Shown here piece by piece: positions 1 to 6,652 of a stretch of 9,607 nucleotides of DNA (position 1 is its first letter; each line of letters starts with the position of its first letter). A program made the translations under genes and the position numbers. The stretch is from an uncultured Methylococcaceae bacterium (GTDB lineage: Bacteria > Pseudomonadota > Gammaproteobacteria > Methylococcales > Methylomonadaceae): contig CAIVAH010000220.1 of assembly GCA_903903765.1 (NCBI GenBank), positions 1-9,607 on the forward strand, in the 5' to 3' direction. The notes below the pieces were generated by a model that was not told the DNA's origin, did no database searches, and saw nothing but the letters and a program-made list of their open reading frames with translations.

Positions 1-214
1 GATTTAGCAGATAGGATAATAGAGATCCAAAGGCAATTAAAACAGCCATTTTCCATGTTAGCCCGTTTTTATGCCAAGTTTCATGAAGCTTATCTCGGGA
101 TGTTAAATCAAGTCCGATAAATAAAAATGCATTTATTATGCTTGCATTAGCTCCAAAATAAACACTAGATAAATTAGCAAGAATGATTGCACTTAGGTAA
201 AGAATTACATTCAC
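1..214 (-). CDS. VUT-family (DUF165-like) membrane transporter, N-terminal part only
   Basis: Read on the minus strand from a GTG at 214-212, this frame stays open for 71 codons to the window edge, so only the N-terminus is present. The protein begins VNVILYLSAIILANLSSVYF, a hydrophobic first membrane segment. It continues with NAFLFIGLDLTSRDKLHE and, near residues 51-70, a second hydrophobic segment (MAVLIAFGSLLSYLL). The GLDLTxRDxLHE signature after the first helix matches what I recall of the VUT family (Pfam Vut_1), which includes the queuosine-precursor transporter YhhQ; the substrate here cannot be read. An in-frame stop lies at 232-230 and no ATG is available before residue 52, so GTG is the likely start, although no good Shine-Dalgarno is visible. 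The gene follows the GNAT gene on the same strand after 61 bp and may be co-transcribed with it. The plus-strand frame over 1-120 is also open but is taken as its shadow. Confidence 0.75.
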   Translation of the reverse strand, partial: MNVILYLSAIILANLSSVYFGANASIINAFLFIGLDLTSRDKLHETWHKNGLTWKMAVLIAFGSLLSYLLN

Positions 215-275
215 GGGTAAGAAATATGATTAGATTTTATTATTCAAGGAGATATTATTACAATCTCATTATTAG

Positions 276-1133
276 CTAGCCAAATTCATAGGATGTAACA
301 CTATAAATAGTATTTAATGGTTCTGGCTGCATTGCACCTAAATACATACGAGCACAACCAAAAGATTCTTCAAAGCCAAATTTTATAGCTAATTTCAGTG
401 CTGCAGTATTGAGTTCTGGTATATCAATTTGAACAAGTTCACCATTGATTTCTGATAATAAACTCGATAGGATTTTATCGGCTATATCCATAGTATCCGC
501 AAATAGAGGCCCTACTTTATAACCTTGATGGCAGGGTCGAGCAACACCGTAACCCACTATCTCAGCGTTTTTAAGGACCGCATAACCAAACACACCGGTT
601 TGTTTTATCCAGGATTTAATAAATTCAGTTCGAGGCGCAGGAAAATGTTTATTATCATAAGCTATGAGTATAGTATGATCGATATCGTTTAATGGTGTAA
701 CTTCCGTCGCTTTATTACCCTTTGCTATGCCGGCATATCTTAGGTCTCGATGAGCTAAAACAAACCCGCCACGGGCATAAAAAGGCGCCATATTAAATAC
801 ACCATCCATACCTATTGCAGCGTTAGCTTGCAATCGACTCAGTAATCTATCTCGTCTGTACTGCCATAATTGAGCGCCTAAGCCTTGGCCTCTAAAATCA
901 GAGCGCATGATAAATAATCCCATAAATCCATATAGGCCATCATAAGAAATAATTGATCCTCCACCAATAAATTCATCATGATGCCGCAATGCTATAAAAG
1001 CACCTGGATCATAGTGCATTGCGACTTGTTGATCTGACAATCCAGGATTCCAACCCTCTTTTATAGCCCATTCATTTAATATTTCTGCTTCATTATTTTG
1101 CATAAGACCAAAAGTAAAGTTTTTGGGTAGCAT
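276..1133 (-). CDS. GNAT-family N-acetyltransferase with a second C-terminal GNAT-like domain
   Basis: A 285-residue protein when started at the ATG at 1133-1131. The frame extends 20 codons further to a GTG at 1193, but the internal ATG has a good GAGG Shine-Dalgarno 5 nt upstream, and the protein from there (MLPKNFTFGLM, then EWAIKEGWNPGLSD) matches the usual beginning of this family. Domain 1 (about residues 1-130) contains the acetyl-CoA pyrophosphate loop RGQGLG at 81-86, preceded by the beta strand GFMGLFIM. Domain 2 (about 150-270) resembles the Acetyltransf_18 (YitH/HolE-type) domain: GYGVARPCHQGYKVGPLFAD, then IDIPELNTAALKLAIKFGFE. The family transfers acetyl from acetyl-CoA to an amine, but the substrate here is unknown. 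No signal peptide or membrane segment is seen, so it is probably cytosolic. It is transcribed away from clcB and lies 61 bp before the VUT gene. Confidence 0.88.
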   Translation of the reverse strand: MLPKNFTFGLMQNNEAEILNEWAIKEGWNPGLSDQQVAMHYDPGAFIALRHHDEFIGGGSIISYDGLYGFMGLFIMRSDFRGQGLGAQLWQYRRDRLLSRLQANAAIGMDGVFNMAPFYARGGFVLAHRDLRYAGIAKGNKATEVTPLNDIDHTILIAYDNKHFPAPRTEFIKSWIKQTGVFGYAVLKNAEIVGYGVARPCHQGYKVGPLFADTMDIADKILSSLLSEINGELVQIDIPELNTAALKLAIKFGFEESFGCARMYLGAMQPEPLNTIYSVTSYEFG

Positions 1134-1137
1134 CTCA

Positions 1138-1144
1138 TCCTCAC
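1138..1144 (-). promoter_or_regulatory. Ribosome binding site that fixes the GNAT start
   Basis: On the minus strand the bases read GTGAGGA, with GAGG 5 nt before the ATG at 1133. The upstream GTG at 1193 has no comparable purine-rich site, which is why the shorter start was chosen. Confidence 0.65.
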
Positions 1145-1187
1145 TATTTGAATTAATTATTGTAAAAGAGGCAAAGTTTCTTTGATG

Positions 1188-1216
1188 TTGCACTTAACAA
1201 TCAAACAAAGTTTAAT
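1188..1216 (+). promoter_or_regulatory. Possible sigma-70 promoter for the clcB-like gene
   Basis: TTGCAC at 1188-1193 (3 of 6 matches to the -35 consensus) is followed after exactly 17 bp by TTTAAT at 1211-1216 (5 of 6 matches to the -10). It lies about 30 bp before the clcB-like ATG, inside the 113-bp divergent region 1134-1246, which must also hold the GNAT promoter on the other strand. The region is very AT-rich, so chance matches are common. A second TATAAA at 1225-1230 has no matching -35. Confidence 0.3.
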
Positions 1217-1246
1217 AATGTCTGTATAAATAATTGTAATAAATCT

Positions 1247-2956
1247 ATGTTGTCATTAATAGTTAAGTTTGTATTATTTCTTAGAATCCGATTTTTAGAA
1301 GTGTTGGGTTCCAACGTGTCAAGGAACACTTTTGTTTGGGCAGCTCTCATCGGTATATTGGGTGGGTTGTCTACTGCTTTATTTCGTGAAATTAACAGTC
1401 TCTTTAAGTATATCTTAACGGGACAATCGATCGATATTGTATCAATTGCACAGAGTTTATCTCCAGAAATGCGACTAATGATTCCGACCTTAGGTGGCTT
1501 ATTAGCGGGTTTAATGCTGCTATTAAGTTCTAAACTTTTTAAGGGAATGCGTTCACAAGAATATCTGGAAGTGATTCGTTTAGGTGATGGGGTTATTTCA
1601 ATCAGGCCCACGGTGATGAAGTTATTTTCATCATTGTTATCTATCAGTTCTGGCGCTTCAGTTGGCAGAGAGGGTGGAATGGTTTTGATGTCGGCGTTAT
1701 TTGCATCAAGCGCTGGGCGGTTTTTTAATTTTTCCAAACCTAAGTTACGTTTGTTAGTGGCATGTGGTTGTGCTGCTGGTTTGGCTTCTGCTTACAATAC
1801 ACCATTAGCCGGCGCAGTGTTTATTGCCGAAATTGTGATGAAGTCAATATCGATAGAAGTATTAGGCCCACTTATTGTCTCTGGTGTGTTTGCGGCAATT
1901 ACTATTCGACATTGGATTGGTATAAGTCCTATATTTACCTTGCCAGTTTTTAGTGTCCCAATTCATACTGAACTATTACCAGTTTTAGGCTTAGGTTTAT
2001 GCTGTGGCTTAATATCCCCGATTCTGTTGTTTCTTATAAACGTTAGTAAAAAAATTTTCAACTACCTTAATTTGCCTTTGCCTTTTAGTTTGGCTTTAGG
2101 TGGTTTAGTGGTAGGAATTATTTCGTTGGATATGCCGGATGTTTGGGGAAATGGTCATGCAGTCATTGAGAATTTATTAAATCAAAGTGAATCTCCAAAT
2201 TTTGTTTGGCAATTATTACTTTTAAAGTTATTAGCAACTTTAATTGTTGTTGGATCAGGTACGGTTGGGGGCGTTTTTACGCCTACTTTAGTATTTGGCT
2301 CAACAGTGGGGTGGTTGTACTCCTATCACTTACATTTATTATTTCCTAGTTTACAAACAGAAAATGTAGTTTATGCCGTCTTAGGAATGGGGGCTTTATT
2401 AGCAGGAACAAGTCATGCACCATTAATGGCTATATTAATGGTATTTGAGATGACGTTAAATGGTAATTTATTATTTCCGTTGATTCTAGTTGTAATGTTG
2501 ACTAGGCAAATTGCAGTTGTTATCCAGCCAAAATCTATTTATGGACAAATATCCAATAAAACAGAGAAGAATTTACATTATTTAATGCAGGTTTCTGATA
2601 TAAAAAGTGCGGTATCGACAGTGGTAGATATGCATGTGACCGCTGAAAAAGTAGGACAATTATTTTGCTTATCAAGTATTGAAACAATTTGGGTGATTGA
2701 TGATAACGGAATTTACCAAGGTGCAATTTCATTACAGCAAATGAAGCAGTTTTTAGGGGATTCAGAATTAAAAGAAATAATAGCAGCTTGGGTATTTATG
2801 GAAAACACTATTCCAACCATACAGGCTGATGCGGCTTTAAGCGATGCATTATTGATGTTTACTCAGACTGAAGCTGAACGCTTACCTGTTGTTTCTAAAG
2901 AAATGAGGCTAATTGGCGAGTTGACTAAAACTGATGTCTTGTTGACATTATATTAA
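1247..2956 (+). CDS. clcB: ClC-type chloride channel/transporter (ClcB-like) with C-terminal CBS pair
   Basis: A 569-residue multi-spanning inner-membrane protein of the ClC family, which moves chloride as a channel or as a Cl-/H+ exchanger. Motifs run in the expected order. Residues 105-120 hold the region equivalent to the GSGIP motif, here EYLEVIRLGDGVISIR, as in ClcB-type proteins. The external gate glutamate is E142 in GREGG (140-144). FIAEIV is at 192-197, the GxFxP motif GGVFTP at 341-346, and a tyrosine at 432 could be the inner-gate tyrosine. Residues about 447-569 form two CBS-like repeats that probably bind a regulatory ligand such as a nucleotide. The position matching the internal proton glutamate of E. 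coli ClcA (second E of FIIEE) is Ile196, so coupled proton transport is uncertain. The start has only a weak Shine-Dalgarno but sits just before the first membrane region. The assignment to ClcB rather than ClcA is from recalled family motifs. Confidence 0.9.
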   Translation: MLSLIVKFVLFLRIRFLEVLGSNVSRNTFVWAALIGILGGLSTALFREINSLFKYILTGQSIDIVSIAQSLSPEMRLMIPTLGGLLAGLMLLLSSKLFKGMRSQEYLEVIRLGDGVISIRPTVMKLFSSLLSISSGASVGREGGMVLMSALFASSAGRFFNFSKPKLRLLVACGCAAGLASAYNTPLAGAVFIAEIVMKSISIEVLGPLIVSGVFAAITIRHWIGISPIFTLPVFSVPIHTELLPVLGLGLCCGLISPILLFLINVSKKIFNYLNLPLPFSLALGGLVVGIISLDMPDVWGNGHAVIENLLNQSESPNFVWQLLLLKLLATLIVVGSGTVGGVFTPTLVFGSTVGWLYSYHLHLLFPSLQTENVVYAVLGMGALLAGTSHAPLMAILMVFEMTLNGNLLFPLILVVMLTRQIAVVIQPKSIYGQISNKTEKNLHYLMQVSDIKSAVSTVVDMHVTAEKVGQLFCLSSIETIWVIDDNGIYQGAISLQQMKQFLGDSELKEIIAAWVFMENTIPTIQADAALSDALLMFTQTEAERLPVVSKEMRLIGELTKTDVLLTLY

Positions 2957-2995
2957 TTTCAATTTTTACTAAAATAAATGTGCGTGGTGTTGTTT

Positions 2996-3001
2996 TATAA
3001 T
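2996..3001 (+). promoter_or_regulatory. Possible -10 element upstream of the DUF445 gene
   Basis: A perfect TATAAT lies 43 bp before the DUF445 ATG, in the 88-bp gap after the clcB-like gene (2957-3044). No good -35 is found 16-18 bp upstream. The gap has no terminator hairpin that I can see, so read-through from clcB is also possible. Confidence 0.3.
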
Positions 3002-3044
3002 AGACGTTTTTTTAATTATCTTTACACTGACTCATTATTACCCA

Positions 3045-3767
3045 ATGAAAAATCTATTTAATAAAAGTTCTGTTACTAATTTACTCTCCGTAGTCGTTAT
3101 TGGCATAGGCTATATCAGTCCAGTGCAACCAGAGTTAATAAAATCTATTGGTTTTTTTGCGCTATCGGGTGCAATTACCAATTGGTTGGCCATTTATATG
3201 TTATTTGAAAAAGTACCTTTTTTATATGGTTCTGGTGTTATTCCTGCTCGCTTTGAAGAGTTTAAATTATCAATCAAACAACTAATGATGATGCAGTTTT
3301 TTACGGCTGAGAATATCGAGCAGTTCATTCAAAAAGAAGAGCAACAAGGTAGTAAGATGCTCAATCTTGAACCGTTCTTGAATGCCGTTGACTACGATAA
3401 GATTTTTGAGAGTTTAGTGTCTGCAATTATGGAATCATCTTTTGGTGGCATGTTAATGATGATGGGTGGTCAAGAGGCTTTAGTGCCTTTAAAAGACCCT
3501 TTTACCGCAAAAATGCGTCTTACTTTGGTAGACATGATTGAGTCAGATCGATTTAAAGCGGCGCTTAAAGATGGCTTAGATGCACATAAGATTGGTGTGG
3601 ATATTGTCGATAAAATTGAGAGTGTTATTGATAAACGTTTGAGTGAATTAACACCGCAAATGGTTAAAGAGATGGTGCAAGCCATTATTAGAGAACATTT
3701 AGGTTGGTTAGTGGTATGGGGTGGTATTTTTGGCGCTTTAATGGGTGCTATGTTTGTATTCGCCTAA
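3045..3767 (+). CDS. DUF445 family membrane protein
   Basis: A 240-residue protein matching the DUF445 pattern. An N-terminal hydrophobic stretch (about residues 11-27) is followed by a second (33-54) holding GAITNWLAIYMLFEKVP, then GSGVIPARFEEFK at 62-74, the strongest family signature. The middle is a charged, helical, soluble region with Met-rich patches (for example MLMMMGG near 136-142). A last hydrophobic segment (about 220-239) ends the protein, so both ends are membrane-anchored. The function of the family is not known to me. Some members are longer (E. coli YjiN is about 420 residues), so this is a short form, but it is complete at both ends. There is no clear Shine-Dalgarno before the ATG. 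It is followed one base after its stop by the YbfF-like hydrolase gene, suggesting a two-gene unit. Confidence 0.85.
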   Translation: MKNLFNKSSVTNLLSVVVIGIGYISPVQPELIKSIGFFALSGAITNWLAIYMLFEKVPFLYGSGVIPARFEEFKLSIKQLMMMQFFTAENIEQFIQKEEQQGSKMLNLEPFLNAVDYDKIFESLVSAIMESSFGGMLMMMGGQEALVPLKDPFTAKMRLTLVDMIESDRFKAALKDGLDAHKIGVDIVDKIESVIDKRLSELTPQMVKEMVQAIIREHLGWLVVWGGIFGALMGAMFVFA

Positions 3768-3768
3768 G

Positions 3769-4566
3769 ATGACTATTGCTTTAAATAAAATTCAAGCCGT
3801 TGAATTAGCTTATTACGAATTAGGTGAGCCTAAGCCACATTGTAATCCCATAATTATTTTACATGGATTCTTTGCTTCATCTCGTAATTGGCGCCAAGTA
3901 GCGGATAAATTGTCTATAAATCACCATGTTTATGTGTTGGATATGCGTAACCATGGTGTGTCTCCTCATCATATGAATATGGATTATCCTGATATGGCCG
4001 CTGATTTGTTGGCGTTTATGGATGCTCATAATATTAATACAGCTAATCTATTAGGGCATAGCATGGGTGGAAAAGTTGCCATGTGGTTGGCTTTAAGCTA
4101 TCCAAATAGGGTTAATAAATTGTTAGTTGCTGATATTGCCCCCGTAAAATATCAGCATTCTTTCAATAAGTTAATTACGGCGCTTAAATCTTTACCTTTA
4201 GCTGCATTAAAAAACCGAAAACAAGCTGAACAATGGCTTGAACTTGAGATACCTGAGTTAACTTATCGGCAGTTCTTGTTACAAAACTTAGTATTGAATG
4301 AAGGTGAGTATGTTTGGCGCGTTAATTTAGATATCTTTTATGCTAATGGCGATAATATTATTGGCTTTCCTAATGTTGATAACGTTAATCCATATCAAGG
4401 ACAAGCATTGTTCTTAGCGGGTGGTGATTCTAGTTACGTTAATTTAGAACAAATTAGGGATTTATTTCCCATAGGGCATTTGAGTGTAATTGATGGAGCA
4501 GGGCATTGGTTACATGTACAACAACCAGTTGAATTTTTGAACCAAGTTGAGGCTTATTTAGCTTGA
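3769..4566 (+). CDS. ybfF: YbfF-like alpha/beta-hydrolase (esterase)
   Basis: A 265-residue alpha/beta-hydrolase when started at the ATG at 3769; a GTG at 3745 inside the DUF445 gene would add 8 residues. Numbered from the ATG, the oxyanion-hole region is HGFFASSRNW (32-41). DMRNHGVSP (58-66) follows, the nucleophile elbow is GHSMGG (96-101, Ser98), then DIAPVKY (122-128), GGDSSYV (218-224), and the catalytic His is in GAGHWLH (243-249, His246). DxRNHGxSP, DIAPVxY and GAGHWxH are shared with E. coli YbfF, an esterase on short acyl esters and possibly acyl-CoA; the physiological substrate is uncertain. The catalytic acid could be Asp122 of DIAP or Asp220. There is no signal peptide, so it is probably cytosolic. 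The stop of DUF445 and this ATG form TAAGATG with no independent Shine-Dalgarno, so translation is probably coupled. Confidence 0.85.
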   Translation: MTIALNKIQAVELAYYELGEPKPHCNPIIILHGFFASSRNWRQVADKLSINHHVYVLDMRNHGVSPHHMNMDYPDMAADLLAFMDAHNINTANLLGHSMGGKVAMWLALSYPNRVNKLLVADIAPVKYQHSFNKLITALKSLPLAALKNRKQAEQWLELEIPELTYRQFLLQNLVLNEGEYVWRVNLDIFYANGDNIIGFPNVDNVNPYQGQALFLAGGDSSYVNLEQIRDLFPIGHLSVIDGAGHWLHVQQPVEFLNQVEAYLA

Positions 4567-4637
4567 ACTAATATGGTTCGATAAGATCGCCCTGATCGGT
4601 TTTGTTTCCAAGTTTTGTATTTCATATTCTGAGTGGC

Positions 4638-4661
4638 AACGGACTATATAAATAGTCCGTT
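4638..4661. terminator. Perfect 10-bp hairpin between convergent genes, possible bidirectional terminator
   Basis: The arms AACGGACTAT (4638-4647) and ATAGTCCGTT (4652-4661) pair perfectly around the 4-nt loop ATAA. It lies in the 127-bp gap between the hydrolase stop and the stop of the minus-strand oxidase, where a shared terminator is expected. No T-tract follows on either strand, so it is not a classical intrinsic terminator. It may instead protect mRNA 3' ends or act with Rho. I see no gene in the rest of the gap. Confidence 0.5.
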
Positions 4662-4693
4662 CGCGCTGAGTTTGTCGCAGTGTATTATCAATA

Positions 4694-6463
4694 CTAATGC
4701 GGAATAGTTGGGCCTTTAGACGTGATAAATTTAGTCAAAGCGTCAATTATTATTTTGCGTTTAAGTACTAGAGCATATGCTGATAAGCCTAAGATAATCC
4801 CGAATAATAATTTCTCAAACACAGAAGAATCATCTTGTTGTGCGGCTATGGCGGCTGCCGCTTGTACTTCTGATTCTTTAACTGCCGGAGTTTGAACGGC
4901 GACTTTTGCGGGTTTTATCTCACCTTTTAAATCTGGTAAGCCTAAACTACCCCAGGCATCATAATCTTGCCAGATAGGATATTTACCTTTCCACATTGAT
5001 TTAGAAAAATACGGCGCAAGGCTCATGCCGTGTGCAGAGGGTATACCTTTCTCATCAACAAAGCCTTTATAAACCACCAAGCTAATGTCACCACCTTCAC
5101 CATGGCCATTCGTAGTAAAAGATTTTTCAACGTGGTCATGAAACATCCAGATACCTTGACCAAAGCTATTTAAACCATCATCAATGCCACTGAGTGATAA
5201 ATCAATACGTTGAGCCGGTACCATGCCATGCACATCGCGCTGAATATAAGAGTTAGGGCCGTTATCCACACCATCGTAATGCGTAACAGTTGGTTTATGG
5301 CCGTGGATATGAAGTGCTAATGATTCTGTATGACCATTCAAAACGCGCAATTTTACTTGTTGATTTTCTTCCATGTGTATCAATGATTCTCTTAAAGTAT
5401 AAGGGAATGATCGGCCATTTAGCATGAAGTAATCATCAGTTGCATCGGTTGTGTCGTACTCAGTATTCATGTGTTTAGCAATTAAGCGCGGATCATTCGC
5501 TGATCTTGCTACAACTTCATGTAATTCTTTATCAGCTGATTGATAATGTAAGTCATATTCACGTGAATATTTTTCTAATACAGCCACCGATGGATGACGA
5601 ACTTGGCCCGCACCAACGTTTAAAGTTTGCACCCAGTTGTTAGGACGATTTTCTTCTACGATAAAGATACCTTGTAAACCCATAGGAATGTGAGTATGGG
5701 GTTGAACATGGCAGTGATAGTACATGGTGCCAGGTTGACGGGGCTTTATAACGTAAGTTTTACTTTCGCCCGGCATGGTGTCCATATTACTGGTTTGGCT
5801 TACGCCATCATTACCAGAACCCGCATGGTTCATAAAGGGATGATCGATACCATGTAAGTGAATAGAGTGAGGTAAATAATGGGTATTTTCTAACACTATC
5901 CACACCACGTCGTCTTGTTCAACACGAATAACGGGTGAGGGTGCTCGTAATAATGGATTAGCTTCTAACTCATAGAGACTTTTGGTCGACATGTCACGAG
6001 TTTTAGGCGCATAAACCCAAAAAGTAGGTTGAATGCCTGGCGCTATATCATAGGTTGTCGTTTGATCTTTCATATCGGGTGAATGACCATTTAGCTCAAC
6101 AACTTCAAGTTTGATAATAATTTTATCTGGATCACCATCACCGTCGGTATCATCAGATAAGGTGAGAGCATCTGCAGCTAGTTGCGTCGCCATTAAGGTA
6201 TCCATCGATATGCCATTGGTACCTTTTACAAATGCAGCAATATCGGCTGGATTATCTGGATTACATAATTTTGATTCTTGAATTTTAACGCCATCAACTG
6301 TTTGTTCTTTACGCCATGCGGGATCAGTAAACTCAGAGCAGACCTCTTCAACAGGGCCAAGATCAACCTTAGTGGTTGGTGGAAGTTCAGTTGCCGCATG
6401 AGTAAATGTGTGTATAAGAGCTAGTGCGGCGCCCCCAGTAAAAGTAATAAGTGTTTTACGCAT
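4694..6463 (-). CDS. Exported, C-terminally anchored two-domain multicopper oxidase
   Basis: 589 residues from the ATG at 6463, chosen because it has AGGGG 7 nt upstream and begins a Sec signal peptide (MRKTLITFTGGAALALIHTF, likely cut after THA, residue 23). An upstream in-frame start at 6505 would put 14 extra residues before the signal. Copper motifs: His199 with HLHG (202-205) and HCHVQPHTHIPM (250-261) in the first cupredoxin domain; HIHGH (385-389) and FHDH (441-444) in the second. The type 1 copper ligands (His199, Cys251, His256, Met261) are all in domain 1. Domain 2 has Asp where the type 1 Cys would be. This fits a two-domain oxidase with type 1 copper in domain 1 only and a trinuclear site at subunit interfaces. 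A DxDGDGxxD calcium-type loop sits near 106-113, and Cys42 and Cys67 could form a disulfide. An Ala-rich linker (about 530-545) leads to one membrane helix (about 552-568) followed by KRK. The family oxidises metals or phenols with O2; the substrate is unknown. Confidence 0.88.
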   Translation of the reverse strand: MRKTLITFTGGAALALIHTFTHAATELPPTTKVDLGPVEEVCSEFTDPAWRKEQTVDGVKIQESKLCNPDNPADIAAFVKGTNGISMDTLMATQLAADALTLSDDTDGDGDPDKIIIKLEVVELNGHSPDMKDQTTTYDIAPGIQPTFWVYAPKTRDMSTKSLYELEANPLLRAPSPVIRVEQDDVVWIVLENTHYLPHSIHLHGIDHPFMNHAGSGNDGVSQTSNMDTMPGESKTYVIKPRQPGTMYYHCHVQPHTHIPMGLQGIFIVEENRPNNWVQTLNVGAGQVRHPSVAVLEKYSREYDLHYQSADKELHEVVARSANDPRLIAKHMNTEYDTTDATDDYFMLNGRSFPYTLRESLIHMEENQQVKLRVLNGHTESLALHIHGHKPTVTHYDGVDNGPNSYIQRDVHGMVPAQRIDLSLSGIDDGLNSFGQGIWMFHDHVEKSFTTNGHGEGGDISLVVYKGFVDEKGIPSAHGMSLAPYFSKSMWKGKYPIWQDYDAWGSLGLPDLKGEIKPAKVAVQTPAVKESEVQAAAAIAAQQDDSSVFEKLLFGIILGLSAYALVLKRKIIIDALTKFITSKGPTIPH

Positions 6464-6470
6464 ACAACGA

Positions 6471-6475
6471 CCCCT
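6471..6475 (-). promoter_or_regulatory. Ribosome binding site for the multicopper oxidase
   Basis: Read on the minus strand, AGGGG stands 7 nt before the ATG at 6463. This supports the start at the signal peptide rather than the in-frame start 42 bp upstream. Confidence 0.6.
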
Positions 6476-6505
6476 GAAATGCTGGTTTAAGAAACGATAA
6501 GTCAT

Positions 6506-6539
6506 TTAAAATGGCTTTTTATTATTCCTTCCATTTTAA
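6506..6539. promoter_or_regulatory. 9-bp inverted repeat upstream of the oxidase gene, possible operator
   Basis: TTAAAATGG (6506-6514) and CCATTTTAA (6531-6539) are perfect inverted repeats separated by 16 nt. The element begins 43 bp upstream of the oxidase ATG, within its probable 5' leader or promoter. On the minus strand the repeat includes TAAAAT, which resembles a -10 box, but no good -35 is spaced correctly. The element is AT-rich, so chance is possible. Confidence 0.4.
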
Positions 6540-6575
6540 CTGATTATTTGCTTTAAGTCTTTTAAGAAAACACAC

Positions 6576-6597
6576 GATTAGGGTTGCAATGCTAATC
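6576..6597. promoter_or_regulatory. 22-bp dyad in the divergent oxidase/Hsp70 region, possible operator
   Basis: Outer half-sites GATTAG (6576-6581) and CTAATC (6592-6597) flank a central palindrome TTGCAA (6584-6589), all on the same axis of symmetry. 18 of 22 positions are symmetric, the only breaks being two bases on each side of the core. It lies 56 bp before the Hsp70 start and 113 bp before the oxidase start, a typical place for a regulator that controls both. TTGCAA could also serve as a poor -35 in either direction. TATAAA (6621) and TATATA (6631) stand between it and the Hsp70 ATG but have no well-spaced -35. Confidence 0.5.
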
Positions 6598-6652
6598 AGA
6601 TATCGTTAACTTAGCGTGTTTATAAATTCATATATAACCTCTGATCCTGAAA

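Noticed and set aside
1..120. Plus-strand open frame from the left edge to a TAA at 118-120, reading like a soluble helical C-terminus
   Set aside because: The minus-strand frame over the same bases has a recognisable VUT-family signature (GLDLTSRDKLHE) and membrane segments, so the plus frame is its shadow.
126..148. Inverted repeat AATGCA/TGCATT
   Set aside because: It has 6-bp arms with an 11-nt loop in AT-rich DNA and lies inside the VUT coding region, so chance is the simplest explanation.
1134..1193. 20-residue N-terminal extension of the GNAT protein from a GTG start
   Set aside because: The internal ATG has a good GAGG site and fits the family start; the extension is low-complexity and lacks a ribosome binding site.
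1201..1737. 178-residue minus-strand open frame opposite the clcB-like gene
   Set aside because: It lies antisense to the strongly conserved ClC membrane region, is rich in Ile/Lys/Asn/Pro with no recognisable motif, and would occupy the clcB-like promoter and start.
4576..4615. Possible intrinsic terminator after the hydrolase (GATC repeats followed by GGTTTTGTTT)
   Set aside because: Only 4-bp self-complementary GATC or CGAT/ATCG stems can form, and the T-run is interrupted.
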